This document shows, in pieces, positions 7,672 through 15,971 of a stretch of 38,289 nucleotides of DNA. The notes under the pieces are model-generated. The model did not search any database, was not told where the DNA came from, and saw only the letters and a list, made by a program, of their open reading frames with translations. Every line of letters begins with the position of its first letter. Within the stretch, counting starts at the first letter, position 1. The DNA comes from an uncultured Acetatifactor sp. (lineage in GTDB: Bacteria > Bacillota > Clostridia > Lachnospirales > Lachnospiraceae). The stretch lies in assembly GCA_947589075.1 (NCBI GenBank), contig CANQBS010000020.1, forward strand, positions 1 to 38,289. Reading direction: 5' to 3'. Made by a program: the position numbers and the translations under genes.

Positions 7672-8760
7672 TTATCTTTTAATATCATAATTCATATTCA
7701 TCAGATTCCGGATGGTATCCACATCGTCGGTGATATTGGCGTCGCCCCGGATGGTGTGCTTGATCACGCTGCTTGCCACTGCAAAATTTACCATATCCAT
7801 GGGCTTGAAGTCGTGGAGCATAGCGTAGATCAGACCGCTGGCAAAGGCATCGCCTCCGCCCACCCGATCCAGGATATTGAAGGTGAACATCTTGCTTTCA
7901 AAGGTGTGGTTCTGATACCACATAAACGCCTTCAGGCTGTTCTCGCTTCCGCTGTGGGCGTAACGGACATGGCGGGCAATACATTTGAGGTTAGGATAAC
8001 GCTCCACAAAAGCCTGGAAGACCTCGTCCTGCTCCTCATAGCTGGGGCGGAAGGGAATCCCGTCTTTGATGTCTCCTTTGCTGTGATCATTTTCATCCTT
8101 CCAGAGATGGTAAGGCTCGATGCCCAGAAGAACGTCCACATAAGGCAGGCATTCTGTACAGAAATCCCTGGCTTCCTCCCAGGTCCAGAGGGTGCTCCTG
8201 AAATTGCCGTCAAAGCTCACAGTCAATCCGTGCTCCTTGGCGATACGCAGGCAATCCATGATGAGCTTGCGGCAGTTGGGTGCAAGCGCCGGGGTAATGC
8301 CGCTTAAATGCAGCCAGGTAAAATCCTTTAACAGGGCATTCAGATCAACGGTGTCGAAATCAAATTCCGTGAAGGCGCTGTTTTTCCGGTCGTAGGTCAC
8401 CTTGCTGGAGCGGATTCCGAAGCCTGTTTCCAGATAGTAGCTGCCCAGACGGTGGGTCGGGGTCTGCTCCGGGGTGCTCAAGATCACAGGGGTGCAGTGA
8501 ACATCGTTGCTGCGCAGCATGCGGACCGCGCTTTTGCCCAGGCTGTTGTTGGGAACTACGGTGAAAAAGGTGCTGTCCACGCCCAGGTTGGCAAGCGCAA
8601 GGGCGATGTTGGCTTCGCTTCCGCCGTAGCTTGCCTCAAAGCTGGTTGCCATACGGATTTTCTCGTAATTGGGCGGGGTCAGGCGGAGCATGATCTCGCC
8701 GATGGTGATGAATCTGGCGTCAGAGTCATTCTGGCTGGTCAATGGATTAAAATGCTGCAT
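7672..8760 (-). CDS. kdgK: 2-keto-3-deoxygluconate kinase (PfkB family)
   Basis: The 362-residue sequence has the PfkB/ribokinase plan: N-terminal ITIGEIMLRLTPPNYEKIR, the substrate-side YGGSEANIALALANLG, a central HLSGITPALAP, and the C-terminal anion-hole motif DRVGGGDAFASGLIYAML with catalytic Asp304. The early residues and overall pattern match KDG kinases rather than fructokinases. KDG kinase uses ATP to make 2-keto-3-deoxy-6-phosphogluconate in the cytoplasm, the step after UxuA. The start has a near-perfect AGGAGGT. It lies 85 bases after rubrerythrin on the same strand, so it could be read from the rubrerythrin promoter; I see no clear promoter of its own. The uxuAB genes for the preceding steps are 3 kb away, beyond the broken LRR gene. 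Confidence 0.85.
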   Translation of the reverse strand: MQHFNPLTSQNDSDARFITIGEIMLRLTPPNYEKIRMATSFEASYGGSEANIALALANLGVDSTFFTVVPNNSLGKSAVRMLRSNDVHCTPVILSTPEQTPTHRLGSYYLETGFGIRSSKVTYDRKNSAFTEFDFDTVDLNALLKDFTWLHLSGITPALAPNCRKLIMDCLRIAKEHGLTVSFDGNFRSTLWTWEEARDFCTECLPYVDVLLGIEPYHLWKDENDHSKGDIKDGIPFRPSYEEQDEVFQAFVERYPNLKCIARHVRYAHSGSENSLKAFMWYQNHTFESKMFTFNILDRVGGGDAFASGLIYAMLHDFKPMDMVNFAVASSVIKHTIRGDANITDDVDTIRNLMNMNYDIKR

Positions 8761-8845
8761 AGGTACCTCCTCTTATCTGTATGAAATTCACAAATTCCTG
8801 ATTTTCGGATGAGATCTTTTCCGGATATCAGTCTCCCCACCGGGA

Positions 8846-9388
8846 TCAGTAATTCTCGGCGCATACCTCAAAATATGCCTGGGGATGGCTGCACACCGGA
8901 CAGATCTCAGGAGCGCTGGTGCCCACTACAATATGTCCGCAGTTGCGGCATTCCCAGACCTTTACTTCGCTCTTCTCAAATACCTGGGCTGTCTCGAGGT
9001 TGTGAAGCAGCGCGCGATAACGCTCTTCATGGTGCTTTTCGATGGCGGCGACCATACGGAACTTACAGGCCAGCTCAGGGAACCCCTCTTCCTCAGCAGT
9101 CCTGGCAAAGCCCTCATACATATCGGTCCATTCGTAGTTTTCGCCGTCGGCGGCAGCCTTCAGGTTTTCGGCGGTATTGCCGATGCCCTTTAATTCCTTG
9201 AGCCACATTTTGGCGTGTTCCTTTTCGTTGTCAGCGGTTTTCAAAAAAATGGCTGACATCTGTTCGAAGCCTTCCTTCTTTGCTACGGAGGCAAAGTAAG
9301 TGTACTTGTTTCTGGCCTGGGATTCGCCTGCAAAAGCGGCCTCCAGATTTTTTTCAGTCTGTGTTCCTGTGTACTTGTTGGTGCTCAT
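8846..9388 (-). CDS. rbr: Rubrerythrin
   Basis: The product has 180 residues. The N-terminal ferritin-like four-helix domain shows [30 protein letters not shown] and EKHHEERY, the carboxylate/histidine pattern of the di-iron site. The last 35 residues are a rubredoxin-like domain with two Cys-x2-Cys pairs (CRNC and CPVC). Rubrerythrins reduce hydrogen peroxide with electrons from rubredoxin and protect anaerobes. The reading frame stays open far upstream, but ATG 9388 is the correct start: it has AAAGGAG and matches the usual family N-terminus. A good promoter lies at 9534-9506 and the leader carries a hairpin. kdgK follows on the same strand. Confidence 0.95.
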   Translation of the reverse strand: MSTNKYTGTQTEKNLEAAFAGESQARNKYTYFASVAKKEGFEQMSAIFLKTADNEKEHAKMWLKELKGIGNTAENLKAAADGENYEWTDMYEGFARTAEEEGFPELACKFRMVAAIEKHHEERYRALLHNLETAQVFEKSEVKVWECRNCGHIVVGTSAPEICPVCSHPQAYFEVCAENY

Positions 9389-9433
9389 GGCATTCTTCTC
9401 CTTTTTATGATATTTCGTGGATTCATCGGATCG

Positions 9434-9475
9434 CTGCAAAATTCCTATTTCAGGAAGGAATCGATCATTTTGCAG
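9434..9475 (-). promoter_or_regulatory. Hairpin in the rubrerythrin leader
   Basis: CTGCAAAAT (9434-9442) and ATTTTGCAG (9467-9475) are perfect inverted repeats, with an inner TCCT/AGGA pairing. A further related unit, CATTCTGCAG, lies at 9488-9497. In the minus-strand transcript this forms a stem-loop between the start site and the ribosome binding site. Role unknown; mRNA stability or a peroxide-linked control are possibilities only. Confidence 0.5.
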
Positions 9476-9505
9476 TTTCTTTTCAATCATTCTGCAGCTT
9501 CCTTT

Positions 9506-9534
9506 ATTGTCGCATAATATCCTGGTCTTGTCAA
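9506..9534 (-). promoter_or_regulatory. Promoter of rubrerythrin
   Basis: Read on the minus strand: a perfect TTGACA -35 (9534-9529), a 17-base spacer and GACAAT -10 (9511-9506). It gives a leader of about 110 bases. Confidence 0.7.
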
Positions 9535-9637
9535 CTGATGAAAGCTTTTTGGCATCATCATTGATGCAGGTTTTTCGGCAGCGGAAAGTTTTTGCAGAGA
9601 AGCTGTCCTCCGGGATATTTCTTTTTGGGGAAATGTA

Positions 9638-9646
9638 TGCTATGAT
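9638..9646 (+). promoter_or_regulatory. Extended -10 promoter of the LRR gene
   Basis: TGC followed by TATGAT fits an extended -10 box; no good -35 is seen. Transcription would begin near 9653, about 45 bases before the ATG at 9698. Confidence 0.45.
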
Positions 9647-9880
9647 AAATAAAAATGCAGCCGGAGGCAGCTTGGTTCGATATAAAGGAGCGGGGAAATG
9701 AGTGTAAAAAGGCAAAAATGTCCAGTCTGTACTACCAGAATGAAAATGATAAACGGGATCCTGACCTGTCCTGAGTGCGGATATTATCTGAGAAATTCTG
9801 AAAATGAATCCAGTCCGTACAACGGCTGGATCGACAACCCGGAATACGATACGGAATACAGCCCGAAATATGGGGAGCCG

Positions 9881-9934
9881 GAAGAGCATGCACAGCCGGA
9901 AGGGCATGCACAGCCGGAAGGGCATGCACAGCCT
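9881..9934 (+). repeat. 18-bp tandem repeat, three units, in frame
   Basis: GAAGRGCATGCACAGCC(G/T) is repeated at 9881, 9899 and 9917 and encodes a six-residue EGHAQP-type repeat in the linker between the zinc ribbon and the membrane helix. Confidence 0.85.
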
Positions 9935-10732
9935 GTCTATGGTTCACAGCGGAGTATGGGATACGATGCTCCGGGCAGCGGTTCCTCAAAGACCGGAGGG
10001 AACAGGGGAGGCAGGAAAAGACATCTTGTGGTGATCACCGTGGTCATTGTTATACTGGCTGACCTTATCTTATCTTTGGCGGCGTCAATTCACTCTGCCC
10101 TGGATCATTCCGGAAGTGTACCGGCCTATCAGGAAGAACTGGAGGAAAATCATCTGGCTACAGCGCCGGCAGAGGATTGGTTTCCGGACTTCGGGACGGA
10201 GGCGGTTCAGGGATCGGATGCGGCCGGAGAAGAGTTTGAGGATGTCCGGTATCCGGAGGGGGAGCTTTTCCAGGAACTGATTTCCTATATTTTCCAAAAG
10301 CCCTATACGCTGGTGACGGGAGAAGAGATTGCCGGCATTATCAGCCTGGGAATTGATTCCATAGAAGATGAGATTACCTACCGGGTTGAGGGAGAGGAGA
10401 CCGTGACCTTAACCTATTCCGGAAATACCTGGATAGATCTGACGGACCTGCAGTGTTTCCCGGGCCTGGAGCAGCTGTATTTGGAAGGAGAACAGCTTTG
10501 GCAGGGGGATTTGGATGGTCTTGACCATCTTTACAGCATTTATTCGGAGAATTCTATCGAAGAGCTGGCGCAGATCATTCCCCATCCCGAACTGGTGGCG
10601 GAATTAGGGGCGCAGGAATATTTTTCCGCAGAAAGCCTGGAGGGGATCGAAGCTTTTCCGAATCTGCAGTATCTATCTGCGGAGTATGACTGTCTGCAGG
10701 ATATTTCGGTGCTGACCGATTTTCCAAAGCTT

Positions 10733-10735
10733 TAG
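10733..10735 (+). other. In-frame TAG that interrupts the LRR gene
   Basis: The codons read FPKL-TAG-GLELKACDSL. TAG also ends at least four intact genes in this window (6050, 11662, 27444, 35570), so general recoding of TAG is unlikely. Confidence 0.8.
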
Positions 10736-11719
10736 GGTCTTGAACTGAAAGCCTGCGATTCCCTGGAGGATTACAGCCCGCTCCTGTATCTGACAGAGCT
10801 CAGGGAATTGAGCATCGATTCCTCGGGGCTTAAGGATATTGAATTTGTCAGAAAAATGCCGAATCTGATGTATTTTTCAGTTGAAGGCAGCAAAGCAGAG
10901 GATATTTCGGCAATTACAGCCTGTCCTGATCTGACGGATCTGCGTTTTGTGGATAATTATTCAATTCTGGATTATGCCCCTGTGGGGGAGCTTAGGCACC
11001 TGGTCAGCCTCACCATATATGTGGGAGGGTTTGAAGAGTATAAAATGCCTTCTTTGAAAGGGCTGACGGAACTGGAGTCTTTGTCCCTGGGAGATCTGGA
11101 GGATCTGTCTTTGTTATCCGAAGTATCCGGTATCACAAAACTGACTCTGGAAGACTGTTATGCGGAGGAACTGCCTGAGCTGACAGGGCTTCCTCTGGAG
11201 GAACTTTCCCTGGATGGCACTTATGTGAACGGCGGAGGGGATCTGAACGATATCTTTGGGATACCCACTCTGCAGGTCCTTGATCTGGATTATTTTTCAG
11301 GAAAGCTGGATCTCTATAAGCTGCCGGATAACGGATCCCTGCGGCAGCTGTCCATGGATCGGACAGCCTTTCGTGCCGGAAGCGGATGGGGTGAGGAACA
11401 GCTGCTATCAGACCATTATGACCTGTTCAGGCATTTCCCGAATCTGGAATATCTTACGGTCAGGTCCATGGAGATCGATAGGATCGATTTTGTGCAGTAC
11501 CTTCCAAAGCTCAGATATCTGGATATTACCGATAATCATGTAAGCAGCTTAAAGCCTCTGGAACAGCTGGAGGATTTCCACACCGTTCTCTGCGGAATGA
11601 ATGAGATCGAGGAATCCGTGTCTGAGGAAAGCGGGATTTACGTGGATACCGAATCCTGGTAGGCATCATATCCTGACGGACGGGTAGGGATCCGAAATTT
11701 AGAAAGCCCCGAAATATGA

Positions 11720-11761
11720 ACGGGTGCGCCCACAGCATTTCATGGGCGCACCCGTTTTTTG
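11720..11761 (+). terminator. Strong intrinsic terminator after the LRR gene
   Basis: A perfect 12-bp stem, ACGGGTGCGCCC / GGGCGCACCCGT, with a 12-base loop is followed by six T. On the minus strand the hairpin is followed by TTCATATTTC, so it may also stop uxuB transcripts weakly. Confidence 0.9.
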
Positions 11762-11827
11762 TTTGTTTCTTTTGTCAGTTTTTTACTGATGTTTGCCTGC
11801 TTCTTGTACAGATTCTATTTTGACTGC

Positions 11828-13444
11828 TTATTTCACGTATTTCTCCAGCGTTTTCTTAACTGCGCCGACGCCGCTTGAAAGCTCCGCGAAATAGGTCTTT
11901 ACAGTATCAGCCATGCCGATTTCGTTTAAGTCTACGCCGAAGATCTTGGCGTTGCCAAGAAGGGCGTCCAGTTTGGACAGGTCCTTGGGGGCATCGCTCA
12001 GCTCATAGCCCGCCACATAAGGGGTTACGGAATCCAGCAGGGGATCAGGGCTTAAGGTAAACTTGTTGCCCATATCGTCCACTGCCATCAGATAACGCAG
12101 CCAGCCTGCGAATACCAGGGGAATCAGCTTTAAGTCGGCTACATTCAGGTCCTCTCTCTTCTGATAAGCCTTGATGGTCTCGCCGAAACGGATAGCCAGC
12201 TTCTGGGAGGTATCGGTTGCGATTCGCTGAGGGGTATCCGGCATGAAGGGATTGGGAACCCGGACATTTACAACGGTATCAATGAATTCCTTGGGATCCA
12301 GGATGCCGGGGTTCACCACTACGGGAAGACCTTCCACATAGCCTACGGTCTCCACGAAGGACTTTAACAGCGGATTCTTCATCTCATCGGAGATCAGGGT
12401 ATATCCCAGCAGGCAGCCGTAAACCGCCAGAGTGGTGTGCAGGGGATTTAAGCAGGTGCAGACCTTCATTTTCTCCACCTTGTCCACTGTCTCTTTATCC
12501 GTGAAGATCACGCCGCCCTTCTCAAGAGGGGGTCTCCCATTGGGGAACTTATCTTCAATGACAAGATATTCGCACTCCTCTGCGTTGACGAAAGGAGCAA
12601 TATAAGTATTTTTAGAGGTAACCACAGCGTCCAGTCCATGGATGCCGTCGGGAGCCAGCATGGCCTCCACCTTCGGGTCGGGTCTCGGAGTGATCTTGTC
12701 GATCATGGTCCAGGGGTAGGAAACGGCCTTGGGGTCCCGTACATATGCTGCGAAGCCGGCTTCTGCAAGGCCTTTTTCACACCATGCATCAGCGAAAGCC
12801 TTGACTGCGGCCGCCACCTTGTCGCCGTTGTGGGAGCAGTTGTCCATGCTCACCAGGGCGATGGGGAGCTTCCCGCTTAAATAGCGATGATACAGCAGGG
12901 AAACCACCTTGCCCAGATAGCTGGCGGGTTTCTCGGGACCAGCCTCAAAATCGGCGGCGATGGCGGGGAAGACATTGCCCTTGGGATCGGTCAGGGCATA
13001 ACCCTTTTCTGTAATGGTAAAGCTTGCCATCTGCAGGGAAGGATTGGCGAAGATCTCCTTGAGCCTGCTGTACTGCGCCTCATTTTCGCTGTCCAGGATC
13101 AGGGACTCCATGATACTTCCCACAATGGTCTTTTCCACGGTATTGTCCGCTTTAAAGGTAGCCAGGATGGACAGATTGTCGTGGGGCCAGTTCATCTTCT
13201 CGATGATCTCATAGTCAAAGCCCTCCACGGCGATGATGCCTTTGTCCAGAACGCCTGCGTTCAGCAGGTTCTGTGCCACATTGCACTGGAAAGCGCGGAA
13301 AATATTGCCGGCGCCGAAGTGGATCCATGCCGGCGCTTCTATGGTATTTTTGTGAACCTTCTCGTAATCGAAGGTGGGGAGGGAATAACCAGCCGCTTCA
13401 AAGGCCGCCCTCTCGGTCTGAATTCCTTTTAATGTCAATTCCAT
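11828..13444 (-). CDS. uxuB: D-fructuronate (mannonate) reductase, mannitol dehydrogenase family
   Basis: The 538-residue sequence belongs to the long-chain polyol/mannitol dehydrogenase family. It has IHFGAGNIFRAFQCNVAQNLL near residue 40 (the NAD-binding glycine region), VSMDNCSHNGDKV with the family motif around 200, and the VCTCLNPLHTTLAVYGCLLG segment with the conserved N-x2-H of the active site. It reduces D-fructuronate to D-mannonate with NADH in glucuronate breakdown. ATG 13444 is chosen over an 18-codon extension: AAAGGAG lies 13 bases upstream and MELTLKGI fits the family start. It follows uxuA by 90 bases on the same strand and is likely co-transcribed. Tagaturonate reductase (UxaB) is the main alternative, but the uxuA neighbour favours UxuB. 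Confidence 0.85.
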   Translation of the reverse strand: MELTLKGIQTERAAFEAAGYSLPTFDYEKVHKNTIEAPAWIHFGAGNIFRAFQCNVAQNLLNAGVLDKGIIAVEGFDYEIIEKMNWPHDNLSILATFKADNTVEKTIVGSIMESLILDSENEAQYSRLKEIFANPSLQMASFTITEKGYALTDPKGNVFPAIAADFEAGPEKPASYLGKVVSLLYHRYLSGKLPIALVSMDNCSHNGDKVAAAVKAFADAWCEKGLAEAGFAAYVRDPKAVSYPWTMIDKITPRPDPKVEAMLAPDGIHGLDAVVTSKNTYIAPFVNAEECEYLVIEDKFPNGRPPLEKGGVIFTDKETVDKVEKMKVCTCLNPLHTTLAVYGCLLGYTLISDEMKNPLLKSFVETVGYVEGLPVVVNPGILDPKEFIDTVVNVRVPNPFMPDTPQRIATDTSQKLAIRFGETIKAYQKREDLNVADLKLIPLVFAGWLRYLMAVDDMGNKFTLSPDPLLDSVTPYVAGYELSDAPKDLSKLDALLGNAKIFGVDLNEIGMADTVKTYFAELSSGVGAVKKTLEKYVK

Positions 13445-13534
13445 GGCGGAAATAAGACTCCTTTCGCAATTACTTTTTAAAATCCTGTATAAGACCATGT
13501 TTCCGGATAGACGTTTATGGAAGCATGAGGCTTA

Positions 13535-14608
13535 TCACTGTCCCTTGTGCTGCTTGTCAATGGCTTCCCAGAGACCGTTCAGGTAGGTGGCTCCCAGAGC
13601 CCTGTCATAGAGACCGTAGCCGGGCATGGCCACTTCGTCCCAGATCATACGTCCGTGGTCAGGACGGATGGGACCGTCGAAGCCGATCTCATAGAGGGCT
13701 TTCATGATCTCATACATATCGAAAGTGCCGTCGCTGGAAAGATGAGCCGCCTCCTCAAAATTGGTAGGAGAGTGGAATTTCAGGTTGCGGACATGGGCGA
13801 AATGGATCCTTCCCTTCAGGGAGCGGATCATATCGGGCAGGTCGTTCTCCAGGTTGGTTCCGTAGGAGCCGGAGCAGAAGGTCACGCCGTTGTGAGGATT
13901 ATCCACCATCTGCATCATGCGGAGAATATTTTTCTTGTTGATGATGATCCGGGGAAGTCCGAATACGCTCCATGCAGGATCGTCGGGATGGATGGCCATG
14001 TTGATGTCGTACTTGTCACAGACGGGCATGATGCGCTCCAGGAAATATTTCAGGTTGGCAAACAGCTTCTCGTCGTCCACATCCTTGTACATTTCAAAAA
14101 GTTCCTTTACCCGGGCCATGCGCTCAGGCTCCCATCCGGGCATTACGGTGCCGTTCATATCTCCGGCAATGGATTCAAACATTTTTTCGGGATCCAGGGC
14201 GTCCACTGCCTCCTGGGTATAAGCCAGAACGGTGGAACCGTCGGGACGTACTCTTGCCAGCTCTGTTCTGGTCCAGTCGAATACCGGCATAAAGTTGTAG
14301 CATACCATGTGGATGTCGGCCTGCCCCAGACGCTCCAGGGTGGTGATATAATTGTCGATGTATTTGTCCCGGTCGGGGGTGCCCACCTTAATGGCGTCGT
14401 GAATGTTCACGCTTTCAATGCCTGCTAACTGCAGCCCGGCGTCCTCAATCTCCTTTTTCAGGGCAAGAATGTCCTTCATCTCCCATACTTCGCCGGGAGT
14501 GGTGCCGTACAGCGTGGAGATCACGCCGGTCACCCCGGGGATCTGGCGAATCTGCTTCAGGGTAACGGTATCATAATTGCTCCCGTACCATCTCAATGTC
14601 ATTTGCAT
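13535..14608 (-). CDS. uxuA: Mannonate dehydratase
   Basis: The 357-residue product has the UxuA plan: MTLRWYGSNYDTVTLKQIRQIPGVTGVISTLYGTTPGEVW at the start, the VCYNFMPVFDWTRTEL motif, the AIHPDDPAWSVFGLPRII active-site region with its histidine, FCSGSYGTN, and IHFAHVRNLKF and RPDHGRMIWDE near the end, which supply metal-binding histidines. It dehydrates D-mannonate to 2-keto-3-deoxygluconate. AAAGGTGG precedes ATG 14608; a second ATG two codons on is also possible. It is the first gene of a uxuA-uxuB unit and is divergent from an AraC-type regulator, which probably controls it. Confidence 0.95.
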   Translation of the reverse strand: MQMTLRWYGSNYDTVTLKQIRQIPGVTGVISTLYGTTPGEVWEMKDILALKKEIEDAGLQLAGIESVNIHDAIKVGTPDRDKYIDNYITTLERLGQADIHMVCYNFMPVFDWTRTELARVRPDGSTVLAYTQEAVDALDPEKMFESIAGDMNGTVMPGWEPERMARVKELFEMYKDVDDEKLFANLKYFLERIMPVCDKYDINMAIHPDDPAWSVFGLPRIIINKKNILRMMQMVDNPHNGVTFCSGSYGTNLENDLPDMIRSLKGRIHFAHVRNLKFHSPTNFEEAAHLSSDGTFDMYEIMKALYEIGFDGPIRPDHGRMIWDEVAMPGYGLYDRALGATYLNGLWEAIDKQHKGQ

Positions 14609-14745
14609 AAGTAACCCACCTTTCTGCTTCCTATGGTTTTTCTATTTCATGATCTCATGGCTCCATGGAAGCGGCATACATTATAGTAAATCTTTTCCGG
14701 GTCCTGGGAAAATATTTTTCCATAGCTTCCCATCCCCACAAATTC

Positions 14746-14774
14746 AGTATACTATGGTTCAAAATGCATTGTAA
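14746..14774 (-). promoter_or_regulatory. Probable uxuA promoter
   Basis: On the minus strand: TTACAA (14774-14769), 17 bases, TATACT (14751-14746). The -35 is weak and lies immediately next to the GCAA/TTGC palindromes at 14777-14808, which fits activation by the divergent AraC-type regulator. A lone TATAAT at 14685-14680 is a second candidate. Confidence 0.5.
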
Positions 14775-14776
14775 GG

Positions 14777-14808
14777 GCAATAATTGCTTGCAATCATGCA
14801 AAAATTGC
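14777..14808. promoter_or_regulatory. Cluster of GCAA-N3-TTGC palindromes, candidate operator of the uxu regulator
   Basis: Three dyads lie back to back: GCAATAATTGC (14777-14787), TTGCAATCATGCAA (14788-14801) and GCAAAAATTGC (14798-14808). They sit between the divergent uxuA and regulator promoters and overlap the regulator's -35 and spacer, so binding could both activate uxuA and repress the regulator. Confidence 0.6.
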
Positions 14809-14816
14809 TGTAATAT
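14788..14816 (+). promoter_or_regulatory. Promoter of the AraC-type regulator
   Basis: TTGCAA (14788-14793), 17 bases, TAATAT (14811-14816). It overlaps the palindrome cluster, which suggests autoregulation. Confidence 0.6.
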
Positions 14817-14858
14817 AGAAGCAAAAGATAGAAATAGGGCAGATGGCGGGGAAAAGGG

Positions 14859-15743
14859 ATGAAGGAGCAGGCAAAAAAAACCAGGCTGCGTCAGATGGAT
14901 GCGGCGGATGAACGTCAGTTTATGATCCAGGAGGACTATGAGATCTATGAAAAGGAAGGACCGCCCCTTGGCGCCCTGTCCCTCCACTATCATAATTTCT
15001 ATGAGATCATCTATGTGCTGGAGGGGGAATATTCCGCCCTGATAGAGGATCAGACCTATTACCTGAAAAAAGGGGATTTCCTGCTGGTGGACTGTAATGT
15101 GATGCATAAGTATCATTATGTGGAGGGAAAACACGAACATTCCAAGCGGATCCTTCTGTGGATCACAAGACAAATGCTGGAAAGTCTGTCGGAAGGGGGA
15201 GTAGACCTGTCCGCCTGCTTCCGGAAAAACGCATACCATTTTCCTATTTATTATGAAGAAATGCTCAGAGGCTTCCTGTTCAAGCTGGCCATGTCGGAAA
15301 TCATCGATATGGAGCTGCCGGGAGCCAGGGCGGTTCTGGACAAGGGATATCTGACCCTCTTTTTTGTTTATCTGAACGCCCTGTGCGGCAGAAGGGAATA
15401 TCTGTTTACGGCGGAAAATATGGCGGAACATCCCATGGTGGAAACGGTGTCCGCCTACGTGGAGGAGCACATTGCGGAGCCGATCCTGGTGGAGACCCTG
15501 GCGGAGCAGGTGCATATGAGCAAGTATCATTTCCTGCGCAAGTTCAAGGAGCTGACGGGAATGACGGTGCATTCCTTTGTCATCAACAAGCGCCTGATCA
15601 GAGCCTGCGAAGCCCTGAAGGAAGGGAAAAAGAGTGTGACGGAAATATACCAGGAGACGGGCTTTGCCGACTACAGTTCCTTCCTGCGCTCTTTTCACCG
15701 GGTCTACGGCATCGCCCCCAGCAGATATAAGGATTATTTTTGA
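14859..15743 (+). CDS. AraC-family transcriptional regulator, probable uxu regulator
   Basis: The product has 294 residues. The N-terminal half is a cupin-like sensor (LSLHYHNFYEIIYVLEGEYSALIEDQTYYLKKGDFLLVD) with the usual His/Glu pattern. The C-terminal 100 residues hold two helix-turn-helix motifs: ILVETLAEQVHMSKYHFLRKF and SVTEIYQETGFADYSSFLRSF, ending in the family signature FHRVYGIAPSRYK. It is divergent from uxuA, with palindromes between them, so control of glucuronate genes is the simplest reading; the inducer is unknown. The ATG has a GGGGAAAAGGG stretch upstream. A mobile palindromic element is inserted exactly at its stop codon and preserves it. Confidence 0.85.
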   Translation: MKEQAKKTRLRQMDAADERQFMIQEDYEIYEKEGPPLGALSLHYHNFYEIIYVLEGEYSALIEDQTYYLKKGDFLLVDCNVMHKYHYVEGKHEHSKRILLWITRQMLESLSEGGVDLSACFRKNAYHFPIYYEEMLRGFLFKLAMSEIIDMELPGARAVLDKGYLTLFFVYLNALCGRREYLFTAENMAEHPMVETVSAYVEEHIAEPILVETLAEQVHMSKYHFLRKFKELTGMTVHSFVINKRLIRACEALKEGKKSVTEIYQETGFADYSSFLRSFHRVYGIAPSRYKDYF

Positions 15744-15968
15744 GTAACAGTTCAGCCAGTCGCCAGACATGATGGAAAATCGTGCTTGCACGAATTTTCC
15801 ATCATGTCTGGCGACAAGTCGAACTTTGTTCGACATGGGAGCGCCATTTTATGAGCAAAGAGAGTATGTCCGCTCTTTCAGAGCGGACTTGGTAGCGACG
15901 GAAAGCGCGTAAGCGCGGCTTTGCCAGCCGAATCTATTCGGCTTGGGCGCGGCTGAACTGTTATTGAG
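15740..15968. mobile_element. 219-bp palindromic MITE-like element with 13-bp terminal inverted repeats and 5-bp target duplication
   Basis: The element proper is 15745-15963. Its ends are TAACAGTTCAGCC and GGCTGAACTGTTA, perfect 13-bp inverted repeats. TTGAG flanks it on both sides (15740-15744 and 15964-15968), as expected of a target duplication. Inside are five hairpins: a 27-bp, one-bulge stem at 15759-15815, GTCGAAC/GTTCGAC (15818-15834), GTCCGCTC/GAGCGGAC (15868-15888), AAAGCGCG/CGCG-CTTT (15902-15922) and GCCGAAT/ATTCGGC (15927-15942). No credible ORF is present. The left target copy contains the TGA stop of the AraC gene. A degenerate second copy of one end lies at 23446-23494. Confidence 0.8.
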
Positions 15969-15971
15969 TTA

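Larger units (their letters stand above)
9698..11662 (+). pseudogene. Membrane-anchored zinc-ribbon / leucine-rich-repeat protein, broken by one in-frame TAG
   Basis: One frame runs from ATG 9698 (AAAGGAG upstream) to TAG 11660-11662 with a single stop, TAG at 10733-10735, in the middle. Both parts are in the same frame and the repeat pattern continues across the break, so one substitution (for example AAG to TAG) explains it. The N-terminus has a zinc ribbon, CPVC and CPEC (residues 8-28), then a Pro/His/Gln repeat linker, one membrane helix (about 108-130), and an outer region of degenerate leucine-rich repeats (FPNLQYLSAEYDCL, LTELRELSIDSSGLKDI, LPKLRYLDITDNHVSSL). Similar zinc-ribbon/TM/LRR proteins occur in Firmicutes; the ligand is unknown. 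The first 345 residues may still be made and anchored. A TTG at 10808 could restart the second part, but its ribosome binding site is poor. Confidence 0.75.

Noticed and set aside
9389..9925. N-terminal extension of rubrerythrin to 359 residues
   Set aside because: The extension is repetitive and overlaps the promoter and the LRR gene; ATG 9388 has AAAGGAG and the family's normal start.
10733..10735. TAG as pyrrolysine or suppressed codon
   Set aside because: TAG ends several intact genes in the window, and no recoding structure or dedicated genes are visible.
14655..15836. 393-residue minus-strand ORF opposite the AraC gene
   Set aside because: Runs through the AraC gene and into the palindromic element; His/Gln/Leu-rich shadow.
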